From: Owenia fusiformis
Taxonomy: Eukaryota > Annelida > Polychaeta > Sabellida > Oweniidae
Reading direction: 5' to 3'
Length of the DNA: 64,000 bases
Assembly (NCBI GenBank): GCA_903813345.2
Contig: CAIIXF020000011.1
Location: 563,001 to 627,000, forward strand
Shown here one piece after another: positions 26,041-37,525 of this stretch. The first letter of the stretch is position 1. Every line of letters starts with the position of its first letter. The position numbers and the translations under genes were made by a program. Under the pieces are notes generated by a model. It ran no database searches. It saw nothing but the letters and a program-made list of their open reading frames with translations, and was not told where the DNA came from.

Positions 26041-27068
26041 TGTCACAATATTGACACAAGTCCTTTAAGTCAGTGTAATATAATACACATATGTCCTTTA
26101 AATCTTTTTAATTGTTAGTTAATTACTTGTGTACTCAGTGTTGACCTTAGCCAATTATTGCCAGTTTACTTCCTCATGCACACTTATATTACAAACATGT
26201 GCTGGTGTAGATGTGGTTACAGGTGAATTAATGTCTAAGGTAAACATTCATTCAGATTTTATAATTTCAAACCTTTTAACTTTTCATATTAAAATGGTGT
26301 TTAGTTCACCTGCTTTGTTATAATCAGATCTTCTAAACCCGTGTCTTAACTTTCTATTCAGTTTTGTGATGTCTATATTTCAATTGTTCTAAAGTTAGTT
26401 TTCTTTCAAATCCAGCGTTCTTGTGCAGTGATAGTGATGGTAGTGAAGCATAGTTAATCAAAGTGATGATGTGAAGCCTTATACATCGAGAACGTGAGTT
26501 GACTGTGTTTGTGAAGTGTGACTTTGAGAAATTAATGATGCTAAAAACATATAAAGTGAGCAGAGCAGTTTAAAGTCTTGACATTTGTGAACTTTATTAG
26601 GACGTATGGTGTTAATGCTGAAGTGATAGATTTGTATAGAATACTCGGCATATAGTGAACATTAGTGGTATCTTCAAAACAATATTATCAAAGTCTGAGA
26701 GACTTCTTCATAGACCCGACGTCGATATTGGTGACTTGGTATCTTCTACTGCAGTAAACCCTACTCGTCTTCTACGATATATTACATGACAGCTAGCATA
26801 CTAATATTCACGACTGTTTCTCATACAGAGTGTCCATAAAGGACTTATCTACAATAAGAACTCTTTCATTTATAGTGAATATCATATGATTTTGTTTACA
26901 TTGTGTTTGTGTTTGTATTTATAATTTACTTAGTTAAGGTAGTTTGATAAGTAAGTTTCGTGCAAATAATTAATATTTAGTTATTTTTGTGAATAAAACT
27001 CAGTAAATTTATATGCCAGTGTTGTTCCATCATGGTATAATTTAAATATAGAACCCGACCCTGTGACG
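26041..27068 (+). repeat. 3' LTR
   Basis: The 1028-bp right long terminal repeat, the same length as the left one and nearly identical. It is followed by the CATAG target duplication. Confidence 0.92.
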
Positions 27069-27261
27069 CATAGAACATAACTATTTTCTTATGCCACAAA
27101 ATATATTTTGTTTTGTTATTTGTGTATGGTTGAAGTACTCAAAAATGACACCTTTGACATGAAAGGGTTAATTCCTCAACGTTCTTACTATGAAACCTTA
27201 AAATAACGGATATATCCTCAAACTCATCACTCTCATCTTTCCAGTGGTACGGTACTTTCAA

Positions 27262-27433
27262 AAAATGGGCAATTTTGGGCATAATTTGGCCAAATTATCA
27301 AAAAGTGGGCCTTGAATTTTCAAAATTTTGGCCCAATTTTTGGTTTAAGGGGCCCAAAATTGTATTCTGCGGAAGCGCAAACAATTTTTCCAGACTCAAA
27401 ATCCCCCCCCCTTGTAAGCTTCTGGATCCGCCA
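27262..27433. mobile_element. Partial MITE with GGATCCGCC end
   Basis: It has the same AAAATTTTGGCCCAATTTTT words, C run and right end (CTGGATCCGCCAGT) as the 8394-8680 element; the left terminal repeat is missing. It lies just upstream of gene B. Confidence 0.6.
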
Positions 27434-27651
27434 GTATACGTTATGCTAGTATTTTAACCTTAAGACTAGTACCATTCTTTTGACCCACGTTGCTCTACTG
27501 ATAATAAAGCTGATTTGTTGTTAAGTACAGCACATATACCATGGATCTCAAAGTACATGTTTATCATAATATATTTGCCTTCATGCAGTAGTACATGTAC
27601 TTTATATCCTACCGAGTTAAATGCAGTTCAACATAACAGAACGTTCAGAAA

Positions 27652-30600
27652 ATGTCTGTGAAGATACGAGAGGCTCGTCTGGAAGATTTTGACGGTGTCA
27701 TGGATATAAACAAGGATGTCTATGAAGGGCTCGATTACTTACCTTATAAGTATCACATGTATATCAAAGAAGTGCAATCGAAAGGGAACCGAATATGCCT
27801 CATTGCAGAGACAGACGAAGGGAAAATCGTGAGTATTATCACACTCATATAATGAAAGGCGCGATTACTTATCGTACAAGTATTACATGTATATCAAAGA
27901 AAGGCAATCGAAAGGGAACCGAATATGCCTCCTTGCAGAGACAGACGAAGGGAAAATCGTGAGTATTATCACACTCATATAATGAAAGGCTAGATTACTT
28001 ATCGTACAAGTATTACATGTATATTAAAGAAGGGCAATCGAAAGGGAACCGAATATGCCTTGTTGCAGAGACAAACGAAGGGAAAATCGTGAGTGCAATC
28101 ACACTCATATAATGAAAGGCTCGATAACGTATCGTACAAGTATCACATGTATATCAAAGAAGGGCAATCGAAAGGGAACCGAATATGCCTTGTTGCAGAG
28201 ACCAACGAAGGGAAAATCGTGAGTATTATTACACTTATGTAGGAAAATACTCGATTACTTATCGTACAAGTATTACATGTGTATCAAAGGAGGACAGAGT
28301 ATGCCTCCTTGGAGAGACAGACGAAGGGAAAATCGTGAGTATTATTACACTTATGTAGGAAAAGACTCGATTACTTATCGTACAAGTAGTACATGTGTAT
28401 CAAAGGAGGACAGAGTGCCTCCTTGCAGAGACCGACGATGGGAAAATCGTGAGTATTATCACACTCATATAATGAAAGGCGCGATTACTTATCGTACAAG
28501 TATTACATGTATATCAAAGAAAGGCAATCGAAAGGGAACCGAATATGCCTCCTTGCAGAGACAGACGAAGGGAAAATCGTGAGTATTATTACACTTATGT
28601 AGGAAAAGACTCGATTACTTATCGTACAAGTATTACATGTATATCAAGGGAGGACAGAATATGCCTCCTTGCAGAGACAGACGAAGGGAAAATCGTGAGT
28701 ATTATCACACTCATATAATGAAAGGCGCGATTACTTATCGTACAAGTATTACATGTATATCAAAGAAAGGCAATCAAAAGGGAACCGAATATGCCTCCTT
28801 GCAGAGACAGACGAAGGGAAAATCGTGAGTATTATTACACTTATGTAGGAAAAGACTCGATTACTTATCGTACAAGTATTACATGTGTATCAAAGGAGGA
28901 CAGAGTATGCCTCCTTGGAGAGACAGACGAAGGGAAAATCGTGAGTATTATTACACTTATGAAGGAAAAGACTCGATTACTTATCGTACAAGTAGTACAT
29001 GTGTATCAAAGGAGGACAGAGTGCCTCCTTGCGGAGACCGACGATGGGAAAATCGTGAGTATTACACTAACTGTGCCGTTCCTCACATAACACAACAAGG
29101 CATTAACCTTACAAAATGTCACCACCTTGTTGCTCACAATATTATTAGTTCAATCATAAATCAGATTGGAATTTCTGAGAACTTCAAGATGATTTTGAAA
29201 AAATGGTCAATTTGAATCAAGTTGAAAAATAACTTTTTTGACCCTGGGAAAGTCAAAGTCAGATTTGAAATTCTGAGAACTTATAGATGATTTTGAAAAA
29301 AATAGTCAAGTTGAAGCAAGTTGAAAAAATACCTTTTTGACCGTTTTTAAATCTTTTTTGACCTTGAAAAGGTCACCGAGGGTCAAAACTTGTAGATGAT
29401 TTTGAAAAAAACTGAAATCAGTCTAAGCAGTATTTGTTTAGTTATTGGCAGTTTTAAGAATTGTTACAGACGCCAACAGCCGTCACAAAATGGAGACCAT
29501 TACAATATGTCACCACGTTTTTATGGTGATTTAATGACTTGATAGGTCACAATTGCGCCGATGATTACTGAATCGGCTGATTTCCTGATATGATATCTGG
29601 TGCACCAGTCATTTCTCTCGATGTCTTGTCGAAGGTGAGTATGGTCACATCAGGTACAGGCAGGTACGGCGCCCGAAATCAATTTTGCTGACAATCAAAC
29701 AGACACCCGAAAGACATCGTAAGGAGCCCGTAAGACTATCGTGATTTTGTACAAATTATTAAGTATTTAATGAATCTTACTTGTGTTGTACTTCGAGAAT
29801 ATAGTATAGAACTCTTTTTAACAATAAATGGCATTTTTGTGGACGAGGGGCATACGTAGATAATGCTGAATTGTTACTAAAAATTATAGGTTGCGTTTAG
29901 AATGGCCTTTCTTGTGGACGAGGGACATACTTTGATCGCCCAAGCAGTTCGCGTGCACCCAAAATATACATCAAAGGGAATAAATAAACTCCTCCAAGAT
30001 GCAGTAGTTGAAAGATGTAAAACTAAAGTTACGAAGTTTATTTCAACAACGTGGCAAACCGAGATTTGGGAAAAGCGAGAACGTAATGGAACTAGTCCGA
30101 TGACGATCGCCGCTCGTTCGGTATGTTAACCTACACGTACACGTAACAAGGCAAATTGGTCCTCATTTTTTAGTACAATCACCTCATCTTTATTCCGTAA
30201 AATTAATTGATGGAATTAATATCAATAAAGCTAGTAGTCCGGATGTGAAGTGCCATATTTTAAGTGAAGGTGGAAATGCTTATTATATGAACTTTTTTTG
30301 CATTTTCTGTTTAAACATGATATCCATATTCAGAAACTGTCGGATGCCCAACGGGCATCCTTGAGGATTTTTTTTGGCTGCCATTTTGAATTTTCACACG
30401 TTTTATGTATTTTAGCCAGCATATTAGAACAGAAAACTAGAATACACATAAACAAATCTTGCTGTTTTTTCTATAATAGAGTTTTAATATGATGTATACC
30501 AATATGTTAGGTTCCAGAAATGTTTCTCGACAAAAAAAAAATTCAAGATGGCCGCCAACCTTACAATTTATGAAATGTCTCATTCTGTGATAATATCAAA

Positions 30601-33600
30601 TTGACATTTGTGTTTCCTACAAAATTATCAATAAATAATACTAAATACATCTGATTATGATCTCTTTCTCACATATAAAATATCTGAAATGAGTAAAAAG
30701 TAACCTACATAATAATAATGATGTTCCACAAGGGTCATTTCTTGGTGCTATATATATCTTGAATTTATGAATTATCTTCTTTTACTAAGATTTCATCAAG
30801 GATTTCCCTCAATAAATCCTCATCAGTTTCTTACAATTCCTGTTCAGTTACTGTCTTTGTATGTTGGTTACTGCATTCATTCCCCTTGCAAACACAGAAC
30901 AATGTACATGATAAAGATGCCTTGGAGCATGAACATCGCCCAGTTCTACATACATTGCCCTCTGATGCATATGTGCACTTAATGAGCTGGAGAATTCCTT
31001 CAGGGGCACAGGGTGTATCCTTGGGAATTGTTGTTGGGACAAGTGAGCCTGTGCTGTTAATTTCCCAACCATTATCTGTTGGAAGGATAAGTGGGGGGTC
31101 AGGCATATCAGCATTTTTCCATATAGCTACTTGGAAATGAGCTCGCTTCACATGCTGGGAAAATGCTTCTGTTGTTGGTGGGAGGGATTTTAGCTTTGGT
31201 GCATTTGTAATGTGTTTTGCAGCATTTTTCTTTGCTCATACAGCATATCTCACATCAGACATTTTGTCTGTGACTTTAGGTGTAATTCCATAACATCTAG
31301 AAACAAATTCTATTGAAGTTTTCTCAACTTCAGTCATGTCTGCATTGACATCTCCCAAGTTTGCGAGTGAGTATCTATTTAACACCTTCATGACTGCTAG
31401 CTTGCCAATTCCATGCATGCAAGATGTTGTATCACTGCCAGAGAGACCATGCGCAGCTAACAAGTTTGGGATTTTTAATTTGTGTTCATTTACGGTTGCA
31501 TTAATGTTAATGTTTGCTCGGCCAGATGATGTTCCCTCCATTATGATGTTATTTTCCATTAACTTGTGCTTGAGACAGTGATGAAGCAGTAGAAGGAAAA
31601 CATCAGTATCATCACTGAGTACACTGATATGCTGTTGGCCTTTACTGGCAGCATGCAGAACCGGGTGTACGATAACAATATCTGCTTCTTCTTGAGTGTT
31701 CCTTAAGTCATCACATTGGTCAATATTGCCTTTGTGAATTTGTACAGGTGTTGGATCAGGACCTGTGATAACAAGGATGTTGGAGAATGATCCTTCACTA
31801 GCTTTTTGAGTGAGATGGTCGATGACACACTTTATCAACTGGACCATGTTCTCAGTCATTCAGAACAACATTCTGTGCAGGGAGAGGTGTGTCAGAGCTG
31901 AACTTATACACTCTACTGGCTGATTGAGCTCGAGATGAGCTGGTGCTGTTCTTTATGCTATTGTCTTTATATCTGTCAAAGATAAGGTATACATCTGATT
32001 CGGTTAGGAGTCTCTTAGTAGGATGTACTTAGTGAAAGCAATACAGAAATTTTCAATTTTGCCAGCCATCGGCCATGTTATGATCCAAAGGTCAGGATGG
32101 CACACCCATCAACGACACATACATTGCAATTGTTTCCTCTTGAGGTCACCTCAATCTGTAACTTTTGTTTCAGTGTTGATTTTGAAGTTGTGATATTAAT
32201 TTCTCCATTTTCATCAAATAGTGATAATGGAGGGAACATCATCTGGCCGAGCAAACATTAACATTAATGCAACCGTAAATGAACACAAATTAAAAATCCC
32301 AAACTTGTTAGCTGCGCATGGTCTCTCTGGCAGTGATACGACATCTTGCATGCATGGAATTGGCAAGCTAACAGTTCTGAAGGTGTTAAATAGATACTCA
32401 CTCGCTAACTTGGGAGATGTCAATGCAGACATGACTGAAGTTGAGAAAACTTCAACAGAATTTGTTTCTAGATGTTATGGAATTACACCTAAAGTCATAG
32501 ACAAAATGTCTGATGTGAGATATGCTGTATGGGCAAAGAAAATGCTGCAAAACACATTACAAATGCACCAAAGCTAAAGTTCCTCCAACCAACAACAGAA
32601 GTATTTTCCCAGCATGTGAAGCGAGCTCATTTCTAAGTAGCTATATGGAAAAATGCTGATATGCCTGACCCCCCACTTATCCTTCCAACAGATTATGGTT
32701 GGGAAATTAACAGCACGGGCTTACTTGTCCCAACAACAATGCCCAAGGATACACCCTGTACCTCTGAAGGAATTCTCCAGCTCATTAAGTGCACATGTGC
32801 ATCAGAGGGCAATATATGTAGAACTGGGCGATGTTCATGCTCCAAGACATCTTTATCATGTACATTGTTCTGTGTTTGCAAGGGGAATGAATACAGTAAC
32901 CAACATACAAAGACAGTAACTGAACAGGAATTGTAAGAAACTAATGAGGATTTATTGAGGGAAATCCTTGATGAAATCTTAGTAAAAGAAGATAATTCAT
33001 AAATTCAAGATATATATAGCACCAAGAAATGACCCTTGTGGAACATCATTATTATTATGTAGGTTACTTTTTACTCATTTCAGATATTTTATATGTGAGA
33101 AAGAGATCATAATCAGATGTATTTAGTATTATTTATTAATAATTTTGTAGGAAACACTAATATCAATTTGATATTATCACAGAATGAGACATTTCATAAA
33201 TTGTAAGGTTGGCGGCCATCTTGAATTTTTTTTATTTTTGTCAAGAAACATTTCTGGAACCTAACATATTGGTATACATCATATTAAAACTCTATTATAG
33301 AAAAAACAGCAAGATATGTTTATGTGTATGCTAGTTTTCTGTTCTAATATGCTGGCTAAAATACATAAAACGTGTGAAAATTCAAAATGGCCGCCAAAAA
33401 AATTCCTCAAGGATGCCCGTTGGGCATCCGACAGTTTCTGAATATGGATATCATGTTTAAACAGAAAATGCAAAAAATCATATAATAAGCATTTCCACCT
33501 CTATTGGCTCTACATCCAGACTATAGCTTAAAGGAAAGTTTTCACACCATTTTTCTTCAAATTAAATAATTAAATCAAATATAAAGTAATTCCCCGTGCT

Positions 33601-34192
33601 TCTATTTCAGCCTAGAGTCTCTTTTGAGACTAATCCAGTTTCCCTGTCAATTGCATTGGAGAAAGCCTACAGACACAGTGAGGATTTGAACAAACTTTTC
33701 GAGAAAACTTTGGTTCTTTCAAGAGATGACGCGAGAGAACTGCTATCCTCTGCTGAGCTTCGTGACTTCATAAGAACATCTGATTTTGTCTACAGCTGGG
33801 ATGTGTTTAATTTGAAATTCGTTTCAAACGTCGAATGGATCATGCAGTGTAGAAATGTGATTCTACGTACTCTGAACAAAGATGGCGCTCTGAACGGAGT
33901 TAGCCTAGCGAATGCCTTGCCGTGTAAACTGGGCATTCGGTTATTTGCAGATGTTTATTGTGCCGAAGCAGATGTTACTATTGCACACATCATCAAACAT
34001 ATACAGATGCTACAGCAGTTCTGTAAATCAACTCCAATTGTTGGTACATTCTTCTTGCACCAGTGCTCCGCGAAGCACAAGACGGAAGCGAAAAAATTCG
34101 TTGCTGAATATATGGGTTTATATCCCAAGCAGAATTTAAATGAGAACGACTTTATAATCCTTGAGAGAATTAAGAATCTATCCAAATTATAA
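27652..34192 (+). CDS. Gene B: NAT16/HISAT-like GNAT N-acetyltransferase, three exons
   Basis: Exons are 27652-27828, 29890-30120 and 33611-34192, with GT-AG junctions all in phase 0, giving 329 aa. Exon 1 (MSVKIREARLEDFDGVMDI, then YEGLDYLPYKY) and exon 2 (VAFRMAFLVDEGHT, RVHPKYTSKGIN, STTWQTEIW) form the GNAT fold; the acetyl-CoA loop lacks the canonical arginine, as in gene A. Exon 3 (PRVSFETNPVSLSIALEKAY, then LSRDDARELLSSAELRDFI, GTFFLHQCSAKHKTEAKKF) is the C-terminal half seen in vertebrate histidine N-acetyltransferase. AATAAA starts 7 bases after the stop (34199). Intron 1 contains eleven donor copies; intron 2 contains a large inverted repeat. The acetyl-CoA-dependent reaction is inferred from the fold; the acceptor is not known. 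Confidence 0.86.
27829..29062 (+). repeat. Exon-1/splice-donor tandem array in gene B intron 1
   Basis: Each unit holds the last ~98 bases of exon 1 (from CTCGATTACTTAYC to GGGAAAATC), the donor GTGAGT and about 30 intron bases ending ATAATGAAAGG. Donor GT positions are 27829 (the real exon end), 27959, 28089, 28219, 28335, 28449, 28579, 28695, 28825, 28941 and 29055. Spacing is 130 or 114-116 bp, so there are two unit lengths. The junction word GGCTCGATTACTTA is shared by the exon and the intron end, a likely seed of the first duplication. Confidence 0.92.
29130..29430. repeat. Degenerate ~95-bp tandem repeat in gene B intron 1
   Basis: The words TTCTGAGAACTT, AGATGATTTTGAAAAAA and GAAGCAAGTTGAAAAA recur three times between 29165 and 29415, interspersed with TTTTTGACC. 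Confidence 0.6.
30233..31546. repeat. Left arm of 1.3-kb inverted repeat in gene B intron 2
   Basis: This arm is the reverse complement of 32216-33528, with small differences. Shared landmarks are CGGATGCCCAACGGGCATCC near 30340, AAGATGGCCGCCAACCTTAC near 30545 and the PIN-like coding region. The spacer between the arms is about 670 bp. It could be two insertions of one element in opposite directions, or one inverted duplication. Confidence 0.88.
30831..31859 (-). pseudogene. PIN-like / CXC-domain multicopy gene, left copy
   Basis: The frame from 31859 encodes EEADIVIVHPVLHAASKG, SDDTDVFLLLLHHCLKHK and AAHGLSGSDTTSCMHGIGK. These acidic clusters have the layout of PIN/FEN1-type nucleases (E-AD, then S-D-D-T-D, then G-x-D-T with a helix-turn-helix G-x-G-K). 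After a stop at 31236 (TGA where the right copy has TGG), the same frame continues to 30831 with a cysteine-rich tail, CRTGRCSCSKASLSCTLFC, like a tesmin/TSO1 CXC motif. The upstream part of the gene is missing. I know this arrangement as a repeated gene family in aquatic invertebrates, possibly transposon-borne, but cannot name it. Confidence 0.6.
32216..33528. repeat. Right arm of 1.3-kb inverted repeat in gene B intron 2
   Basis: Reverse complement of 30233-31546. The outer end fades around AAATGCTTATTATATGA / TCATATAATAAGCATTT, with weaker similarity to about 33528. Confidence 0.88.
32221..32936 (+). pseudogene. PIN-like / CXC-domain multicopy gene, right copy
   Basis: The frame at 32221-32577 repeats the GLSGSDTTSCMHGIGK segment. 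A shifted frame at 32661-32936 gives the CXC-like tail (CRTGRCSCSKTSLSCTLFC). The copy lacks the SDDTD segment at its start and has at least one frame change, so it is not functional. It is the mirror image of the left copy. Confidence 0.6.
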
Positions 34193-35005
34193 AACTGAAA
34201 TAAAAAATGACCATCAGTTGCACATTAGTGTAAAAATGCATGTGAACGTTTTTTAGTCGAGCATATATGAATTTTTTTTATTCACCCATCAACCTTGCCC
34301 GGATAAGGGGGGGGGGGGGGGGTAAACTTTGGCCTGGAAATTTAATTGGATTTCATGTAATCGCATGTTGATATCTGATAAATGATGCAGTATACGTTTT
34401 ATCAATCCCCGAACTATTATTTGTGAATGGAGTCATATCTGATTATGATGCAATACTGGATTTATTTTTGATACTATAAATTGAACGTGAAATGATCTGA
34501 AACAATTGTAACGACCTGACCAATTTAGTCATTGTTAGCGAGCGGGCATAGATCAGAAAGTTACTAAAGAAAATATTTAAGAGTTCATGTGTAACATTCA
34601 AGTTACTATTATTTTAGAGATTCAATGAAGCCATTTTTAAAGTACCTAATTTTCCAAACTAGTGTCAAACAAACTTCTCAAAGTTTATGTATTTTATTCT
34701 ATTATATACCCCCTTATCTAAACAGTGTAGTATTGTAGTACTTTGTTTTATCATCTTATATTGTAGATTTTATCTATACCCATGTACACTGTATTTGTGG
34801 TTATGCAATAAATAAATTAAATTATTGTGTTATGCAATTAGTATTCTGCTAGTTTTGGCACTTATGAAATGGACTTAATTTAATCTGATAAAGAGGGCAG
34901 CACTATAATATGTCAGGTATCAATGTATGGACTATCTTAATATAAAGATGGCAGCACTTAAACTAATTCTTACATGGCAGCAGACTGCACAGCCAAGTGA
35001 ATGCA
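34193..35005. other. Downstream of gene B
   Basis: Probable short 3' UTR of gene B, then AT-rich DNA. A G run of about 17 lies at 34306-34322. I see nothing else. Confidence 0.35.
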
Positions 35006-35385
35006 GGGGGTATTGTATTCTTCGATTTCGATTGTATGATTGAAGCACTTTTCATCACTGAGTATGTTTTATAACGTGTTCCGTTGGTTATGTATTTCCG
35101 TACCATCATCGATTTGTTTATTCCTAAAAATCAAATTTTATTTTCTTTACGTGATAGATCATTAATAAAACTATTCAGGAGAAACATATACAAAAAGAGG
35201 AAGACAACTGATGGGGGTCACTCCAACCCACGCATCCACCTCCTCCGCATTACGACGACGCGTTTTGATAAGTAACAATGGACTTACACATGTGAAAGTA
35301 ATTCAAATCAATATTTATCATATTGGCTAAATCAGAAGTAATAAAGTCAGGCAATACATTGGCAAAATGTAATCAGAAATTGTTT
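35006..35385. repeat. Direct duplication, copy 1
   Basis: It starts GGGGGTATTGTATTCTTCGA and ends GCAAAATGTAATCAGAAA. It matches copy 2 over its full length except for a block of about 335 bp that is present only in copy 2. Confidence 0.85.
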
Positions 35386-35616
35386 TTTGTTTTAATCGAT
35401 GATTATTATAGGTTTCAGTATCATGGGCACCAAGTGAATATTTAACCACTGTAATCTTTGAATAGAGATATTTTTGCCTCTAGTCTCATTTTTAAACGGC
35501 CCCTATTTGCGTACTTAACATTGGTGACAACATATTTCATTTTCAAAAAGGGGGAAACAAAAGCAAACTCACTGACATCGTTGAGCGATTTTGGGAATGG
35601 GAGACAATAGTGGATA

Positions 35617-36339
35617 CAGGGGGTATTGTATTCTTCGATTTCGATTGCATGATTGAAGCACTTTTCATTACTGAGTGTGTTTTATTACGTGTTCTGTTGG
35701 TTATGTATTTCCATACCATCATCGATTTGTTTATTCCTAAAAATCAAATTTTATTGTTTTTACGTGATAGATCATAAAAAACACAAATTAAGAAGAAACT
35801 TAAACATTAATTAATCTATAAAAATGCAAGCATTTGTACACGAGGAACACCAAATAAACAGAGGGAAAATAAGCAAGTCTGATCAAATACAAATCCTGTT
35901 TAAGTGACTTCAAACAAGTCGCCAATTAATTAGAGAAAACAATAAGTTAAAAAATATAAATCAACCTGATTACAAAAATCCATGCTATTTGATTCGTGCA
36001 TTATCTACAGCCTAGTAGCGAAAGAGTAAAATAATTGTTTCATGTTAACGTGAAAACAGAAACCCCAACACAACCCCAAACCGAAAGCATATTATTATTA
36101 GAACCCCTCTTACATAACTATTCGGGAGAAGTAAATACAAAAAACGAGGAAGACAACTGATGGGGGGTCACTCCAACCCACGCATCCACCTCCTCCGCAT
36201 TTGCCATTACGACGACGCGTTTTGATAAGTAACAATGGACTTACACATGTGAAAGTAATTCAAATCAATATTGTATCATATTGGTTAAATCAGAAGTAAT
36301 AAAGTCAGGCAATACATTGGCAAAATGTAATCAGAAAGG
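35617..36339. repeat. Direct duplication, copy 2, with extra 335-bp block
   Basis: The sequences at 35617-35775 and 36110-36339 correspond to copy 1. The block 35776-36109 has no counterpart there. Either copy 2 received an insertion or copy 1 lost the block; no terminal repeats or target duplication mark it clearly. Confidence 0.8.
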
Positions 36340-36662
36340 CGGATTAGTTGTTATTTGTTTTAATTGTCAAAATAGTTCAGAGAAATGGACGGATTATGAC
36401 AACATTTATTACATGAGTCTTAATATTGTCTTAAACAAATATAATAAGCTTCGTTTAACGAAGGTGTGGACTCATCAAAACAAAGGTCTTTAAGAAATAT
36501 CCAAACCGTATAATACAGTACCATCTGTTTCGCATGGGTTTATTCTAGCATGATTTGTAATACACTAAAAATGAATGGTATAATCGAACATGATACGGGT
36601 CACTATCATCATTTGGGAGAGGGTGATTAATAGTCATATTTAGTAATGTGCATACCTATATG

Positions 36663-36840
36663 TATACCTATATGTGTAGCCAGGAGGAAGGTTTTCTAAA
36701 CATACAGCAAGTATTTTCCCAAAGGAAAAAATTCCCCAAAATTTCGAGGGGGATTCACAATTCAAAATTTTGCCCCAAAGTCACTTGAAAATGTTCAGAA
36801 TGGTGAAAATTTCACGTCTCGCTCATTTTGCAACCCTATA
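36663..36840. mobile_element. Decayed MITE of the CAGGCCCGTAGCC family
   Basis: It begins GTGTAGCCAGGAGG and contains AAAATTTCGAGGGGG and TCAGAATGGTGAAAATT, words shared with the 11131 copy. The right end is eroded. Confidence 0.5.
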
Positions 36841-37004
36841 TTCAGTTTCTAATAAGAAATATCCATCCACATATATCAGATATTAAATCAATAGTTGTTT
36901 ATGAAAAGATAATGTGTATAGATCATAAGCTTTTTGTAATTTCAGCTTTTAGTTAGCCCTCTTCCCGATCGCCGACAGAGATGTATTGTTTAAAATAATA
37001 CTGC

Positions 37005-37140
37005 ATCCCCGGCCAATAATACAATCACCATTTTGAGCAGTTTTCGTGAGATTCTGAGCAATTATCAAATGTGACCCCACCCCTGGAATAATTCAAAAGT
37101 CATTCCTTTAGCAAATGATGGCTTCGGACATGGTACTTGT
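37005..37140. mobile_element. Decayed MITE relic, opposite orientation
   Basis: It contains ATCACCATTTTGAGCA, AATGTGACCCCACCCCTGG and AATGATGGCTTCGGACATGG, in the order expected for an inverted copy of the CAGGCCCGTAGCC family. Confidence 0.4.
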
Positions 37141-37394
37141 CGAGACGAAATAATGGGAATTATTGGAAATATCCATTTAAACAGGCCCTCTTAATTTATA
37201 ACAAGTTTACGCACTTTTGCACTTTTCGTGACTCAGGTTTGATATAAAGTGAAAGCACATTCTTTTTGATTGATATCCCATATATAGCTAACGCAAAAGA
37301 CGAAATATAAACACTTGCGGTAATTATGATTTAACTGTGCCCATATATAGCGCAAAATCCCACATGGCAATTTAACATTCCGACAAATTTCGCC

Positions 37395-37525
37395 TTGGTA
37401 TGTCTAGCCACGGCGTGCTTATAGATTTCTAGACTCTTGTCACGCTCTGTCCACGTCAGCTCTAAGCACATCTAAGCACGCCTAGAAATCTCTAGATACG
37501 CGGAGTTTCTAGACCGGCTAAGCAC
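37395..37525. repeat. Local inverted-repeat cluster
   Basis: CACGGCGTGCTTATAGATTTCTAGA pairs with the CTAAGCACGCCTAGAAATCTC block about 75 bases on, and CTCTAAGCACATCTAAGCACG repeats the same word directly. It is a small hairpin-rich relic. Confidence 0.55.

Larger units (their letters stand above)
23044..27068 (+). mobile_element. Gag-only LTR retrotransposon, Gmr1-like Ty3/Gypsy type, young
   Basis: A 4025-bp element flanked by a 5-bp target duplication, CATAG (23039-23043 and 27069-27073). Two 1028-bp LTRs of equal length begin TGTCACA and end TGTGACA or a one-base variant. They differ at only about five places by eye, so the insertion is young. Inside are a tRNA-Pro-type primer site, a gag region with a SCAN-like segment, a CCHC knuckle, an aspartic-protease-like segment and a G-rich tract. 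Reverse transcriptase, RNase H and integrase are absent, so the copy is non-autonomous. The gag region has about one interruption or frame change. The Gmr1 label rests on the SCAN-like gag and on protease wording, both known from that Gypsy group. Confidence 0.88.

Noticed and set aside
27840-29215. Several ~100-codon frames in gene B intron 1
   Set aside because: They are translations of the exon-1/donor array in mixed frames, without starts or acceptors of their own.
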